From Symsagittifera roscoffensis (taxonomy: Eukaryota; Xenacoelomorpha; Acoela; Convolutidae): DNA of 64,000 nt. Positions 18,411-31,353 of this stretch are shown here, in pieces (position 1 is the first letter of the stretch; each line of letters begins with the position of its first letter). The DNA is taken from assembly GCF_963678635.1 (NCBI RefSeq), contig NC_087067.1, positions 3,793,072 to 3,857,071 of the forward strand, in the 5' to 3' direction. The notes under the pieces are model-generated. The model was not told the origin of the DNA and made no database searches. It was given only the letters and a program-made list of their open reading frames with translations. Both the position numbers and the translations under genes were made by a program.

Positions 18411-21400
18411 AATAAACACTACACGAAATCATTTGTGCAAATAATAGATTTAAAATGCTTGTAAACTCCCCAATAATGTTTGATTGAAAATTTTTTAAAA
18501 AATTTATATATTTAACGCTTTCAATTTGTGGATTCAGTAGATCAAAAAGAATTGCATGGTTAATATTTTCAAATCTTGTAAAAAAAATTGACCCAGTTGA
18601 GTTCGCAGATCTGTTTATCTGAGCTCAAATGGTTGCCCATTAGACCTAAAAATTTGAAAAATACAATCATCATTGATATGGCTTTCAGGCTCTTGAAATG
18701 TTTTTAGTTTTTCTGAGGTCTATTTTAGTTTAAATTATTGCAAGTTTAGTAGTATTAAACAACGAAATAGGTCTTTTAAAACTTATTATTGGACAACACT
18801 TGTCCGGAAGTTTCATACCGCACAACAAACGTGAAATAATGTGAACATTAGGGAGAAAAAACACCATTGAAGTGGAAGGGAGTTTTATAGAGAGCTCGAT
18901 AAATGTTTTCAATAGGTATTTTCCCTAAAACGGTTATCAAGTTTTAAGAAAAAATATTAGATAGAAAACCTAAAAAGGAAAAATCGTGACACATGGAATT
19001 ATTTTTAATAGATTTGGACTACAATTGTCCCAATCCAAACCTTATATTAAAAAACTATGTTTTATAGAGCAGAAAATAGCGAAAATAGAGAAAAAAAAAT
19101 CTTTAAAAAACCAAAGCATATATAAACAAGAGTAATCCGATGTTTTGCATGCTGAACAGAATGTTCCGACAACAATAACAAACACAGAAAAAAAAAGAAA
19201 ACGTACAAAATAACCATTTTTTGTATAAGTAATGCGATCTCTAATCGGAATTGGTGTTATCTCAGAATAGATTTAAAATTAATAATCTGAAACGAGCATA
19301 AAGTTTTCTAAGAGAACGATTGATGAATAAATAGGAGCCTTTAATCTATCAACTAACGTTGCGAATCTGTATTTAGAGTGACTATCCAATCAAGTTCTGA
19401 TTAAGTTGTGAATCATCTTACTTTTTAAAATTGACAACCTAAAAAAAAACGAAATCACATAACAAATTAGAAGTGAATTTTACAATCTTTCAAATGATAT
19501 TAAATTGAATTTAATATCACGATAATTTCACCCACGATAATTTCACCGATAATTTCACCCGAAATCACATAACACGAAATCACATAACAAATTAGAAGTG
19601 AATTTTACAATCTTTCAAATGATATTAAATTGAATTTAATATCACGATAATTTCACCCACGATAATTTCACCGATAATTTCACCGCGCCACGATAATTTC
19701 ACCGCTATTTAAGCATAATGTAGATTTGAATGTTTGATGCCCGAATTTAATTGGGCTAAGTCTAATAGCAGATTCCTCCACTTCGAACCACCAAAAAAGA
19801 AGTCTTGATTGTTTAATGAAGAAGGCTTGAGTTTGAAAATGGCAAAATTGACAACTTAATTAGGCGACGAAAAGCAGATAAGATATACTTTACTAATATT
19901 TTACTATAATATGAAATTGGTTTTAATACGTTTTTTTTTTCAGAAAACCCAAGAAGCAAAATTTTCACTTAGGATCTAATTTGTAGAGTACTATAGCGTA
20001 ATAATTTTTTACTCTTATTTTTATTTGTTTGATTATATATTTTCCTGCTTGGAAACTGAAATTCCTGAGTACAATTCGATAAGAACTGCCTCTAATTTTA
20101 ATTAATTTTTGCTATTTAAAATCACAAAAAAACGGTTAGAGTAAGCCTGTAAAAAAAATTTCAAAAGTTTTCTATGCATGCACTTTGCCCTGCTAGTAAG
20201 TTTTTTTTACTTGGAAGCGATAAACTCTAGAAGGGCTAAAGCCAGCCTTTCATATTTTTCGAAAATCAAAAATGGATCATCCTTGAGTTACGGTGAGGTG
20301 AGTCTTGAGTAACCAAAGATTTGTCTCGTTGAAATAACGTGACATTCGACATTTATCGTGCATAAATTAAAGACTGATTAAATCTGTACTTGCTATGATG
20401 TTTTCACGAATCAAAAACACAAAAACAAAGCGAGATTGGACGGGATATTTTTTTGTTCTTCGTACTGACTCATCAATACACTTTTTGCAACGGTTGTCTT
20501 AAACACTGGGTGAGACAAAAGTTAGCTAAGTTTGATTATTTTAGTATTAATTCGTTATGTTTTACATTCAGACTTCAAAAGGCGAAAAAAAAACAAAAAA
20601 CTATAAATTTTCAAAAATAATTCTGACCTGTCTCGAAGAAAAATAATTTTAAATTTTTTTTGACTAATTCGTTATAGTAAAAGCAAACGCGAGCAAAATT
20701 ATGACTGATTAATTTTAATCTGGTATATCTGATAAATTCATTATGAAAATAAACCCAATTTAGGGACCTGGATGAACTAGTTTCACCTTTTGTTAGGGTT
20801 ACTAATTACCACTAACTAGTAAGTAACGAAAGAAGCAGGAAAAGTCCAATTATGGTCAATAATACTAGTGACGTCAAGGTTTCAAGCAAAAACGGCAAAC
20901 AAAAGCCGGTAGAAATTACTAAGTGATTTTTAATAAATCCTAATGACTATCTAAGCTACAAACGAATGGCATTTGGTTAGGAGCACAAAGCAGAGGAAGC
21001 TGAAAAAAGTCTTATTTGAAAAGCTGAAAAAAGTCTTATTTGGGTCATCATATAAGTGAAAAAATAAGTAATATTGGTCAGCTGAATTCAGTGAAAATTT
21101 TCAAAATAACTTATATGGCTTGTATTACGTCAATGTTTTCTCCTACGTCAAAGTTGAAAATTGTTGATCCGATTTTCTTTGTCTTTTTATGAAAATTTGT
21201 TGCACTTCTTTTTTTGATATTGGGTTTTTAAGCTAATGAATCGAATTGTTAAAACTTTGCCTTTTGCCAATTACTCCTTTGCCAACAAACAAAGACTTTT
21301 TTTAACCAGCACAAAAATCTACGGTTAGGCAAAAATGCATTTTTAACTTGACAGCAAAGATCGCGAAAAAATAGTCCAATAAGTATATTCGTTGATTGTT

Positions 21401-23229
21401 TCTGTTAGTTCAAAAACCGGCTTAAAATAGCAAAATTTGAGTTTGAACTGAAATTTGATACCCGAATCTAATTGGACTAAATATGAGTTTAAAACAATGT
21501 ACTTCTTGAATCTGAACTATTGAAAAACTGAAGAATAATTGATTTTGAAAATGGTAGAATTAACAGTTTAAGTGAACGACCAAAAACTATTTTCAGTTTT
21601 GAAAAAAGATTCCTTATTGCTTGATTCAAAAATTTAATCCTATTCGAGTCGGGAATGACTCCAGATTTGCATTGATCTCGAACTAATTGTAGTATTTATC
21701 AGGTTGTAATTCAAAATTCGAAAAAAAAACTAAAAAAAAAACAATTTGAAATATAATAACTCGAAAATAAATTGAGATTTGATAAAGACAAAAAACGATT
21801 AACTAGCAGCATTGCAATATGTAATGAATTTTCAGCCCAAAGAATTTGTCGCCTACATTTTTTTTGATGAATTTTCAAATGAATTTGTTTTGATACAGCG
21901 GATAAAAGCCATGCTGGTTGATATCTTCATAATCAAAAATAAGTAACATATTTGAAATTTTACAAAAGAAAAGCTGCTCTTAAAACCCCAGCGATCTGCA
22001 AAATTTTTCTAAAAGTTTTGTTATAGTTCAAATTTCAATTGAACAAAAATCATCACACCAAATTCTATGACAACCTTGCGTGGACAAGCAAAAGAAGAGC
22101 CCAAAAGTTAATTAAAATTGTTTTAAAAAAACAGTTCTTAAAAAATAACTTGAAAATATAATTTTCTATGACAACAATTAGAATTGCGCAGGCTTCTTGG
22201 CGAACAGTTCAAATCTGGAAATCAAGTTCAGATTTTTTTGAGTTTCAGGCATAAAACTTTTTAGATTGAATGAAGTATTTCCAAGAAAGTTTCTTGTTCA
22301 ATATTTAAAAAATCCTTTCCTGAAGAATGTTCCGACCATAGTTTTACAAAAATACAAACAAGGATAGCTGGTTACTGTGCGTGTAGCACGGAACGTTCCG
22401 ACCAATCTTACAAAAATATAAAAAAGTTGTTTTTTACAAGTTAGTGGTGTTTTTTTTCTGCATGTTGTGATAAAAAAATCTAAACTAAAAATAGAATTTA
22501 AGCATATTTGAGAGTCATAGTAAAATAGGTCAATTGGAAAACTGTTTTTGAAAAACAAAATCACTATAAAAACGAAAAAACATTTAAAAAAAAATTTCAA
22601 CTTGTTTTCCAATTTCTTTTGCAATATTTTTTTGAATTTTCAAGTTTTTGATTCCCAAAGTTGCGCTACAAAACTCCACTCACTACCTTTATCTGAACAA
22701 AACTAAGTTTTCACGGCTGGAATTAAGCTTCAGTAAGCTATTGTAAGCATATACTGTCACCTTATTAGCTTGAAGTTAGCCCAAAAATCAAAACTTTAAC
22801 GCGGACTATTACTTGAGCCATTCCGATTAGTTGATAAGTTGCGGTACCTGATTTTGCGTGGAAAACAAAAAAAAAGAAAAAGAAAAAACTAAAACACACC
22901 CAAACACAAAATTCCTCCCCGTTTTTCAAATGGTCGGAATAAAACTTTTAAGAAAACTGGAACAAACCCAAATACAGTTTTTTTTCTCATTTTTCAATTG
23001 ACCCCAACAATTATTTTACCATTTTCAATTGACCCCAACAATTATTTTTCCTTTAATGATTTCCAAACCAGAGAGCTTGAAAAAAGGCGCAAAGAAGTTG
23101 TTCTTCAGGAATTGCATAGACAATTTTCCGCAAAAACTAAGAGGAATTATTTTCATGCCGAAAAAAATCTGTTGTTTATCTCGAAAAGCAAAAATTATAA
23201 ACCAATTTTGTTCCTTAGTGATACGAAAA
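18411..23229. repeat. Large non-coding unit, copy 1 (right end truncated)
   Basis: It aligns by eye with copy 2 from AATAAACACTACACG onwards and keeps the same order of landmarks to 23,229, where it breaks into a partial hairpin element. No transposase, RT or other protein was found; ORFs up to 108 codons are AT-rich and not protein-like. Landmarks include a GTTCCGACC pair near 22,328 and 22,400 and CAATTGACCCCAACAATTAT twice near 23,000. Copy-specific change: a tandem duplication at 19,448-19,690. Confidence 0.75.
19448..19690. repeat. Tandem duplication (about 125 bp) with GATAATTTCACC repeats
   Basis: Two near-identical blocks begin at about 19,448 and 19,574 with CGAAATCACATAACA, and each ends in a small array of GATAATTTCACC motifs. 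Copy 2 of the large unit has a single block here and a different linker, so the duplication arose in copy 1. Confidence 0.7.
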
Positions 23230-23518
23230 TCTAAGACGGATTAACTCTCCGCTTACGCATTATTAGAGCGAAATATATCGTGCGTTAATTGTCCCAAATT
23301 GGCCAGAATTGCAATTTTTGAACCCCCTTAACTTTACGAAAAATGATTACAGGTGAAATATCTTTTCAAATTTGAGCTCAGGACAACAATACCTTTCGAA
23401 TGATATTTAAAAATTTCCGTCAAAAATGGCTAGTTAAAAAGTCGAAATTTGTCTGAAGAAAAAAAATCCACCCCGAGCAGAAATATTCCGTTACTTTCGC
23501 ACCGAAAGTCGGAACAAA
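23230..23518 (+). mobile_element. Hairpin element, 5'-truncated copy
   Basis: It begins inside the family at TCTAAGACGGATTAA and runs to the end GTCGGAACAA. It replaces the right part of unit copy 1. The terminal hairpin is CTTTCGCACCGAAAG, one loop variant of the usual form, with the stem retained. Confidence 0.7.
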
Positions 23519-23977
23519 AAGACTGCTCGTATCAGGGCGAAGCCCTGAATGTTCCGACTGACTTTAAAGGTTTATGAAGCAGTAATAAAATAAATATCAT
23601 TAACAAATTAAATGTACAAAAAAATGAATTTATTTTTCTGAAATTGGAAGTTTTTTCAATGAAAATCATCCCCCCACACGCCATATAAACTACAATAGAA
23701 TAGATTTAGCTCCTTGTAACAAATCAATTAAGGCAAATAAGCTTCTTTCAACCAATTTGGAACGATTTCTAAGACGGATTAAATCTCCGCTTACGCGTTA
23801 ATAGCGCAAAATATATCGCGCGTTAACTGTCCCAAATTAGCCAAAATGGTAATCTTTAAACCCTCATATTTTAAATTCCGTCAAAAATGGCTACTTTAAA
23901 AGTCGAAATTTGTCTGAAGAAAAAAACCCACCTTGAGCACAAATATTCCGTTACTTTTGTATCAAAATTCGGAACAA
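23516..23977 (+). mobile_element. Hairpin element, full-length copy
   Basis: Head GACTGCTCGTATC with hairpin TCAGGGCGAAGCCCTGA, tail ending near TCGGAACAA. It abuts the previous partial copy head to tail, and unit copy 2 follows directly. The tail hairpin has decayed (GTATCAAAAT). It has no coding capacity. Confidence 0.7.
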
Positions 23978-26900
23978 TAAACACTACACGAAATCATTTG
24001 TGCAAATAATAGATTTAAAATGCATGTAAACTGCCCAATACTGTTTGATTGAAAATTTTAAAAAATTTATATATTTAACGCTTTCAATTTGTGCATTCAG
24101 TAGATCAAAAATAACTGCATTGTTAATATTTTCAAATCTTGTAAGAAAAATTGACCCAGTTGAGTTCGCAGATCTGTTTATCTGAGCTCAAATGGTTGCC
24201 CATTAGACCTAAAAATTTGAAAAATACAATCATCATTGATATGGCTTTCAGGCTCTTGAAATGTTTTTAGTTTTTCTGAGGTCTATTTTAGTTTAAATTA
24301 TTGCAAGTTTAGTAGTATTAAACAACGAAATAGGTCTTTTAAAACTTATTATTGGACAACACTTGTCCGGAAGTTTCATACCGCACAACAAACGTGAAAT
24401 AATGTGAACATTAGGGAGAAAAAACACCATTGAAGTGGTAGGGAGTTTTATAGAGAGCTCGATAAATGTTTTCAATGGGTATTTTCCCTAAAACGGTTAT
24501 CAAGTTTTAAGAAAAAATATTAGATAGAAAACCTAAAAAGGAAAAATCGTGACACATGGAATTATTTTTAATAGATTTGGGCTACAATTGTCCCAATCCA
24601 AACCTTATATTAAAAAACTATGTTTTATAGAGCAGAAAATAGCGAAAATAGAGAAAAAAAAACCTTAAAAAAACCAAAGCATATATAAACAAGAGTAATC
24701 CGATGTTGTGCATGCGAAACAGAATGTTCCGATAACAATAACAAATACAGAAAAAAAGAAAACGCACAAAACAAAAAAATGCGATCTCTAATCGGAATTG
24801 GTGTTAACTCAGAATAGATTTAGAATTAATAATCTGAAACAGCATAAAGTTTTCTAAGAGAAGAATTGATGAATCAATAGGAGCCTTAAATCTATCAACC
24901 AATGTTGCGAATCAGTATTTAGAGTGAGTATCCAATCAAGTTCTGATTAAGTTGTGAATCATCTTACTTTTTAAAACTGAAAACCTATAAAAACGAAATC
25001 ACATAACAAATTAGAGTGAATTTTACAATCTTTCAAATGATATTAAATTGAATTTGCACTTGATGAAATTTTTCCAGTTTGAGGTATGATTTTGCACCAC
25101 GATAATTTCACCGCTATTTAAGCATAATGTAGATTTGAATGTTTGATGCCCGAATTTAATTGGGCTAAGTCTAATAGCAGATTCCTTCACTTTAAACCAC
25201 CAAAAAAGAAGTCTTGATTGTTGCATGAAGATGGCTTGAGTTTGAAAATGGCAAAAATGACAACTTAATTAGGAGGCGAAAAGCAGTTAAGATATACTTT
25301 ACTAATATTTTACTAAAATATGAAATTGGTTTTAATACGTTTTTTTTTAGAAAACCCAAAAAGCAAAATTTTCACTTAGGATCTAATTTGTAGAGTACTA
25401 TAGCGTAATAATTTTTGACTAAGATTTTTAATTGTTTGATGATATATTTTCCTGCTTGGAAACTGAAATTCTTGAGTACAATTCGATAAGAACTGCCTCT
25501 ACTTGTAATTAGTTTTTGCTATTTAACATCACAAAAAAAACGGTTAGAGTAACCCTGTCAAAAAAAATTTCAAAAGTTTTCTATGCACGCACTTTGCCCT
25601 GCTAGTAAGTTTTTTTTACTAGGAGGTGATAAAATCTAGAAGGGCTAAAGCCAGCCTTTCATATTTTTTGAAAATCAAAAATGGATCATCCTTGAGTTAC
25701 GGTGAGGTGAGTCTTGAGTAACCAAAGATTTGTCTCGTTCAAATAACGTGACATTCGACATTTATCGTGCATAAATTAAAGACTTATTAAATCTGTACTT
25801 GCTATGATGTTTTCACGAATCAAAAACACAAAAACAAGGCGAGATTGGACGGGATATTTTTTTGATCTTCGTACTGACTCATCAAGAAACTTTTTGCAAC
25901 GGTTGTCTAAAACACTGGGTGAGACAAAAGTTAGCTAAGTTTGATTATTTTAGTATTAATTCGTTATGTTTTACATTCAGACTTCAGAAAGCGAACAAAA
26001 AGAAAAACGAAAAACTATAAATTTTCAAAATGATTCTGATCGGTCTCAAAGAAAAATAATTTCAAATTTTTTTTGACTAATTCGTTCTATTAGAAGCAAC
26101 GCGAGCAAAATTATGACCGAATAATTTCAATCTGGTATATCTGACAAATTCATTATGAAAATAAACCCAATTTAGGGACCTGGATGAACTAGTTTCACCT
26201 TTTGTTAGGGTTACTAATTACCACTGACTAATAAAGTAACGAAAAAAGCAGGAAAAGACCAATTATGGTCAATAATACTAGTGACGTCAAGGTTTCAAAC
26301 AAAAACGGTAAGCAAAAGCCGGTAGAAATTACTAAGTGATTTTTAATAACTCCTAATGACTATCTAAGTTACAAACGAATGGCATTTGGTTAGGAGCACA
26401 AAGCAGAGGAAGCTGAAAAAAGTCTTATTTGAAAAGCTGAAAAAAGTCTTATTTGGGTCATCATATAAGTGAAAAGATAAGTAATATTGGTCAACTGAAT
26501 TCAGTGAAATTTTGCAAAATAACTTTAATGGCTTCTATTACGTCAATGTTTTCTCCTACGTCAAAGTTGAAAATTGTTGATCCGATTTTCTTTGTCTTTT
26601 TATGAAAATTTGTTGCACTTCTTTTTTTGATATTGGGTTTTTAAGCTAATGAATCGAATTGTTAAAACTTTTCCCTTTGCTTATTACTCCTTTGCCAACA
26701 AACAAAGACTTTTTTTAACCAGCACAAAAATCTACGGTTGGGCAAAAATGCATTTTTAACTTAACAGCAAAGATCGAGAAAAAATAGTCCAATAAGTATA
26801 TTCGTTGATTGTTTCTGTTAGTTCAAAAACCGGTTTAAAATAGCAAAATTTTAGTTTGAACTGAAATTTGATACCCGAATCTAATTGGACTAAATATGAG

Positions 26901-29900
26901 TTTAAAACAATGTACTTCTTGAATCTGAACTATTGAAAAACTGAAGAATAATTGATTTTGAAAATGGTAGAATTAACAGTTTAAGTGAACGACCAAAAAC
27001 TATTTTCAGTTTTGAAAAAAGATTCCTTATTGCTTGATTCAAAAAACTAATCCTATTCGAGTCGGGAATGACTCCAGATTTGCATTGATCTCGAACTAAT
27101 TGTAGTATTTATCAGGTTGTAATTCAAAATTCGAAAAAAAAACTAAAAAAAAAACAATTTGAAATATAATAACTCGAAAATAAATTGAGATTTGATAAAG
27201 ACAAAAAACGATTAACTAGCAGCATTGCAATATGTAATGAATTTTCAGCCCAAAGAATTTGTCGCCTACATTTTTTTTGATGAATTTTCAAATGAATTTG
27301 TTTTGATACAGCGGATAAAAGCCATGCTGGTTGATATCTTCATAATCAAAAATAAGTAACATATTTGAAATTTTACAAAAGAAAAGCTGCTCTTAAAACG
27401 ATCTGCAAAATTTTTCTAAAAGTTTTGTTATAGTTCAAATTTCAATTGAACAAAAATCATCACACCAAATTCTATGACAACCTTGCGTGGACAAGCAAAA
27501 GAAGAGCCCAAAAGTTAATTAAAATTGTTTTAAAAAAACAGTTCTTAAAAAATAACTTGAAAATATAATTTTCTATGATAACAATTAGAATTGCGCAGGC
27601 TTCTTGGCGAACAGTTCAAATCTGGAAATCAAGTTCAGATTTTTTTGAGTTTCAGGCATAAAACTTTTTAGATTGAATGAAGTATTTCCAAGAAAGTTTC
27701 TTGTTCAATATTTAAAAAATCCTTTCCTGAAGAATGTTCCGACCATAGTTTTACAAAAATACAAACAAGGATAGCTGGTTACTGTGCGTGTAGCACGGAA
27801 CGTTCCGACCAATCTTACAAAAACATAAAAAAAGTTAGTGGTGTTTTTTTTCTGCATGTTGTGATAAAAAGATCTAAACGAAAAATAGAATTTAGGCATA
27901 CTTGAGAGTCATAGTAAAATAGGTCAATTGGAAAACTGTTTTTGAAAAAAAAATCACTATAAAAACGAAAAAACATTTTAAAAAAAAATTCAACTTGTTT
28001 TCCAATTTCTTTTGCAAAATTTTTTTGAATTTTCAAGTTTTTGATTCCCAAAGTTGCGCTACAAAACTCCACTCACTACCTTTATCTGAACAAAACTAAG
28101 TTTTCACGGCTGGAATTAAGCTTTAGTAAGCTATTGTAAGCATATACTGTCACCTTATTAGCTTGAAGTTAGACCAAAAACCAAAATTTTCAAACCGGTT
28201 TTTCTCGACACTGTCAAAAAAATTTTGAAACTTTTCAATGCGAAGTGCCGTTCGAAGTGCTTTAACGTGGAATATTACTTGAGCCATTCCGATTAGTTGA
28301 TAAGTTGCGGTACCTGATTTTGCGTGGAAAACAAAAAAAAAAGAAAAAGAAAAAACTAAAACACACCCAAACACAAAATTCTTCCCCGTTTTTCAAATGG
28401 TCGGAATAAAACTTTTAAGAAAACTGGAACAAACCCAAATACAGTTTTTTTTCTCATTTTTCAATTGACCTCAACAATTATTTTACCATTTTCAATTGAC
28501 CCCAACAATTTTTTTCCTTAAATGATTTCCAAACCAGAGAGCTTGAAAAAAGGCGCAAAGAAGTTGTTCTTCAGGAATTGCATAGACAATTTTCCGCAAA
28601 AACTAAGAGGAATTATTTTCATGCCGAAAAAAATCTGTTGTTTATCTCGAAAAGCAAAAATTATAAACCATTTTTGTTCCTTAGTGAAACGAAAATTCTT
28701 CAGAATGACAATTGGTCAAAAGCGACTTTTGAAATGGCGAGGATTGTTTTTTTTTTCTATAGTTTGTTCAGTTTTAATTTTCTGCCCTCATACCGTTGAT
28801 CTAATAGATATGCGGCAAGAAAAACGGGATTCAGATAATCATCTCTTCTTTTTGCTAAAAATTGTTTAAGATTATCTGGTGCAGCATTGTAGAGATCGAG
28901 CCTACTCATTAAGTGAAGGCGGCTCATACCTCTATCGTAGCGGTTCGACCCTAGGCAAAGCTAATTTTTTCGCGATAAACGTTTTAAAATAAAAAATACT
29001 TTTTTTAACTTCCTGTTATAAAACGTGTTTCTTTCGCCTTGTTTTAACATTCCCAACCCTGAGTGGACAATTAGTAGTTTTAATTGGTATCGTGGGTTAA
29101 ATACCAGTTTTCACAATGCATATTGCTCTTAACAATTTATATTGACAAGGAATTTAAGAAGTGCGACTGGATTATGCAAAAATGTAGATACTTTCAAATA
29201 ATAAAATACAAAATGAAATAGCTTGCTGTTGAGATAGCGGGAACTAAGGACAGTCACTACCACCAAAAATACTTATTTGGAAATATTTATATTTATTTTC
29301 ATCTGCGACTTTGTTCTAATTGTCACAGCGATTCTGCTATCTGTCAAATATTAAAAATAATCAAAGAAGAAATTCTGCAACTTGAAAATTGTCATTACAC
29401 AAAAGTCAAGCTCAATTGGTTCAACTTTTGCACAACAATCAAAACAATACCATTTTAAAGAAACTTGAGAGATTATCCCACATCTTTGATTTCTAGATTG
29501 CGTTTCCTGTATTTTTTTTATCACTTAACTGATTCTGTGTTATTTCACTGTTAGAAAAAAATCGGTCTCTGATTAAAATTTCTAATTAATTGTGCTAATT
29601 GTCACTTGATGCAAACAGTTGCACTCTACGTGTCCTCGTTTTTTTTAATGCTACCACTCAGGGGCGGATTTAGGGGGGGGCGGGGGGGCGGACGCCCCCT
29701 CCCTCAGGGATTCGACACCCTGCCGACCCAAAGGGTCCCCCCTTTGGTACTTTTTAATAAATTCACTTTTGGCCGACCGACCCTAAAATTTTGCTAAAGG
29801 CGCCTTTGGCGCCAATATTTACTAATTTTGAGGGGGGAGCGCGCGCCGAAAAAAACGCAATTTTTTGGTCAAAATTTTCCAAAAAGTGACTAAAAACGCC

Positions 29901-30825
29901 TTTTTTGACTGTTTTTTTTTCAAAAATTTGCCTGCGGCGCAGAAAATTTTGCCAAAGTAGAGGCAAAACAGTGATTTGGGAGAGCTCAAAAAATCAATTT
30001 GGTCGACCTAAAAAAAAAAGGTCGTCAAAATTTTCGATTTCTTTTTGAAAATCCCCCCCTCGAGAAAATCCTAGATCCGCCCCTGCTACCACTCGTCGCT
30101 TCCGATTAGCTGTCGTTTTTAACGAACTATCGGTTTGCCCTAGCTCAGACGAAAATTTTCAAATAAAAAACTCGAAAAAGATGTTAACTATAGACGTTAA
30201 TTATACGATCTTTTCGATTACGCTCCCTGGCTGTGCTGAAATATGAAGTCGATGATGTTGATGGCGAGGATGAAGTTGATGGTGATCTTCAGGGTGTTGA
30301 TAAGTGTGATAGCCTATAAAAGGGCACTCGGAAAATCCAGGGCTTCGCCTTTATACGAGCTGTTGTTGTCTACCTTTTAATCGCAAAACTTTTATTTTCA
30401 CTCGAAGCTGACGGTGAAATTTGATTATATGTGCTTTTTACCCTGCACGAATTTCGGGGAGGACGAAAATTTTAAAATTAAGTACGGATGTCAGCAAAAA
30501 AATAAGGAACTGTCTGACCAATTTGATATTAGATTCACGCTGGCGAAAGAATTGAGTAGAGTTAATTTGGCAATTGACATGAATTCGAAAAGAAACAAGA
30601 TAGTTTTGTAGAAAATTGGTTTTATAGCAGGAAATTAATTGAATTAAAGGAAGAAAATAATGTAATTTTTACAGGGGAGTTAATAACTTGGTCACAAACA
30701 TCAAAGATGCAACGGATATCATCAAAAGTTAAACTTATTTTGGTTTTGTTGGACTCTTTTCTCAGTTGTTGGCACTATAATCTGCTCAAAAAATTTATTT
30801 TGAAAAAATTGCACAACAAAAACTA
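23976..30825. repeat. Large non-coding unit, copy 2 (longest)
   Basis: About 6.85 kb. The first 4.7 kb match copy 1 and the last 3.9 kb match copy 3. It carries a hAT MITE at 29,659-30,085 and a (TTA)n-type tract just beyond its end. A segment of about 70 bp near 28,186-28,262 is absent from copies 1 and 3. A tRNA-like B box (GGTTCGACCC, near 28,942) is present but no clear tRNA fold. No protein-coding gene was found. Confidence 0.75.
29659..30085 (+). mobile_element. hAT-type MITE, copy in unit 2
   Basis: The ends CAGGGGCGGATTTAG and CTAGATCCGCCCCTG form terminal inverted repeats. The flanks carry an exact 8-bp target duplication CTACCACT (29,651-29,658 and 30,086-30,093), the hAT hallmark. 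The inside is non-coding with G/C runs near the left end. It must have been mobilised by a transposase encoded elsewhere. Confidence 0.9.
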
Positions 30826-31353
30826 AACAAGATGCTCGTATCAGGGCGAAGCCCTGAATGTTTGTTTCGACTGCCTTTTGAGGTTTCATGAACAGTAATA
30901 ACAAAAAAAATTAAATATAACAAAATAAATGAAAATTTTTTTTCTAAAATTTGAAATTTTTTAAATGAAAATCATCTTCCCAAACGCCATATAAAGTACA
31001 AAAAGATAGATTTCGCTCCTATTATTATTATTATTATATCATTTATGGCATATAAGCTTTCTTGAAATAATTTGGAACGATTTCTAAGGCGGATTAAATC
31101 TCGGCTTACGCGTTAATAGCGCGAAATATATCGCGCGTTAATTGTTCCAAATTGGCCAAAATGGCAATCTTTAAACCCCCATAACTTCACGAAAAATGGT
31201 CACAGTTGAAATATCTTTTCAAATTTAAGCTCAGGACAACAATAGTTTTCGAATATTATTAAAAAAATTCTGTCAAAAATGGTTAGTTAAAAAGTCTAAA
31301 TTTGTCTGAAGAAAAAAAAACCCACCCCGAGCACAAATATTCCGTTACTTTCG
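30826..31353 (+). mobile_element. Hairpin element between unit copies 2 and 3
   Basis: Head hairpin TCAGGGCGAAGCCCTGA is intact. The tail stops within the terminal hairpin at CCGTTACTTTCG and continues into the interior of unit copy 3. The break inside the hairpin marks a recombination junction. A short TTA/ATT microsatellite is at about 31,020-31,038. Confidence 0.75.

Noticed and set aside
22298-22624. 108- to 126-codon minus-strand ORFs repeated in the large units (also 27,815-28,072 and 32,152-32,532)
   Set aside because: The frame is not conserved among the three copies, having different lengths and frames, and the peptide is Phe/Lys-rich as expected from AT-rich DNA.
28881-28965. tRNA gene in unit copies 2 and 3 (also about 33,440-33,525)
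   Set aside because: A B box-like GGTTCGACCC and a T run after it are present, but no matching A box, acceptor stem or anticodon arm could be drawn. At best it is an old SINE remnant.
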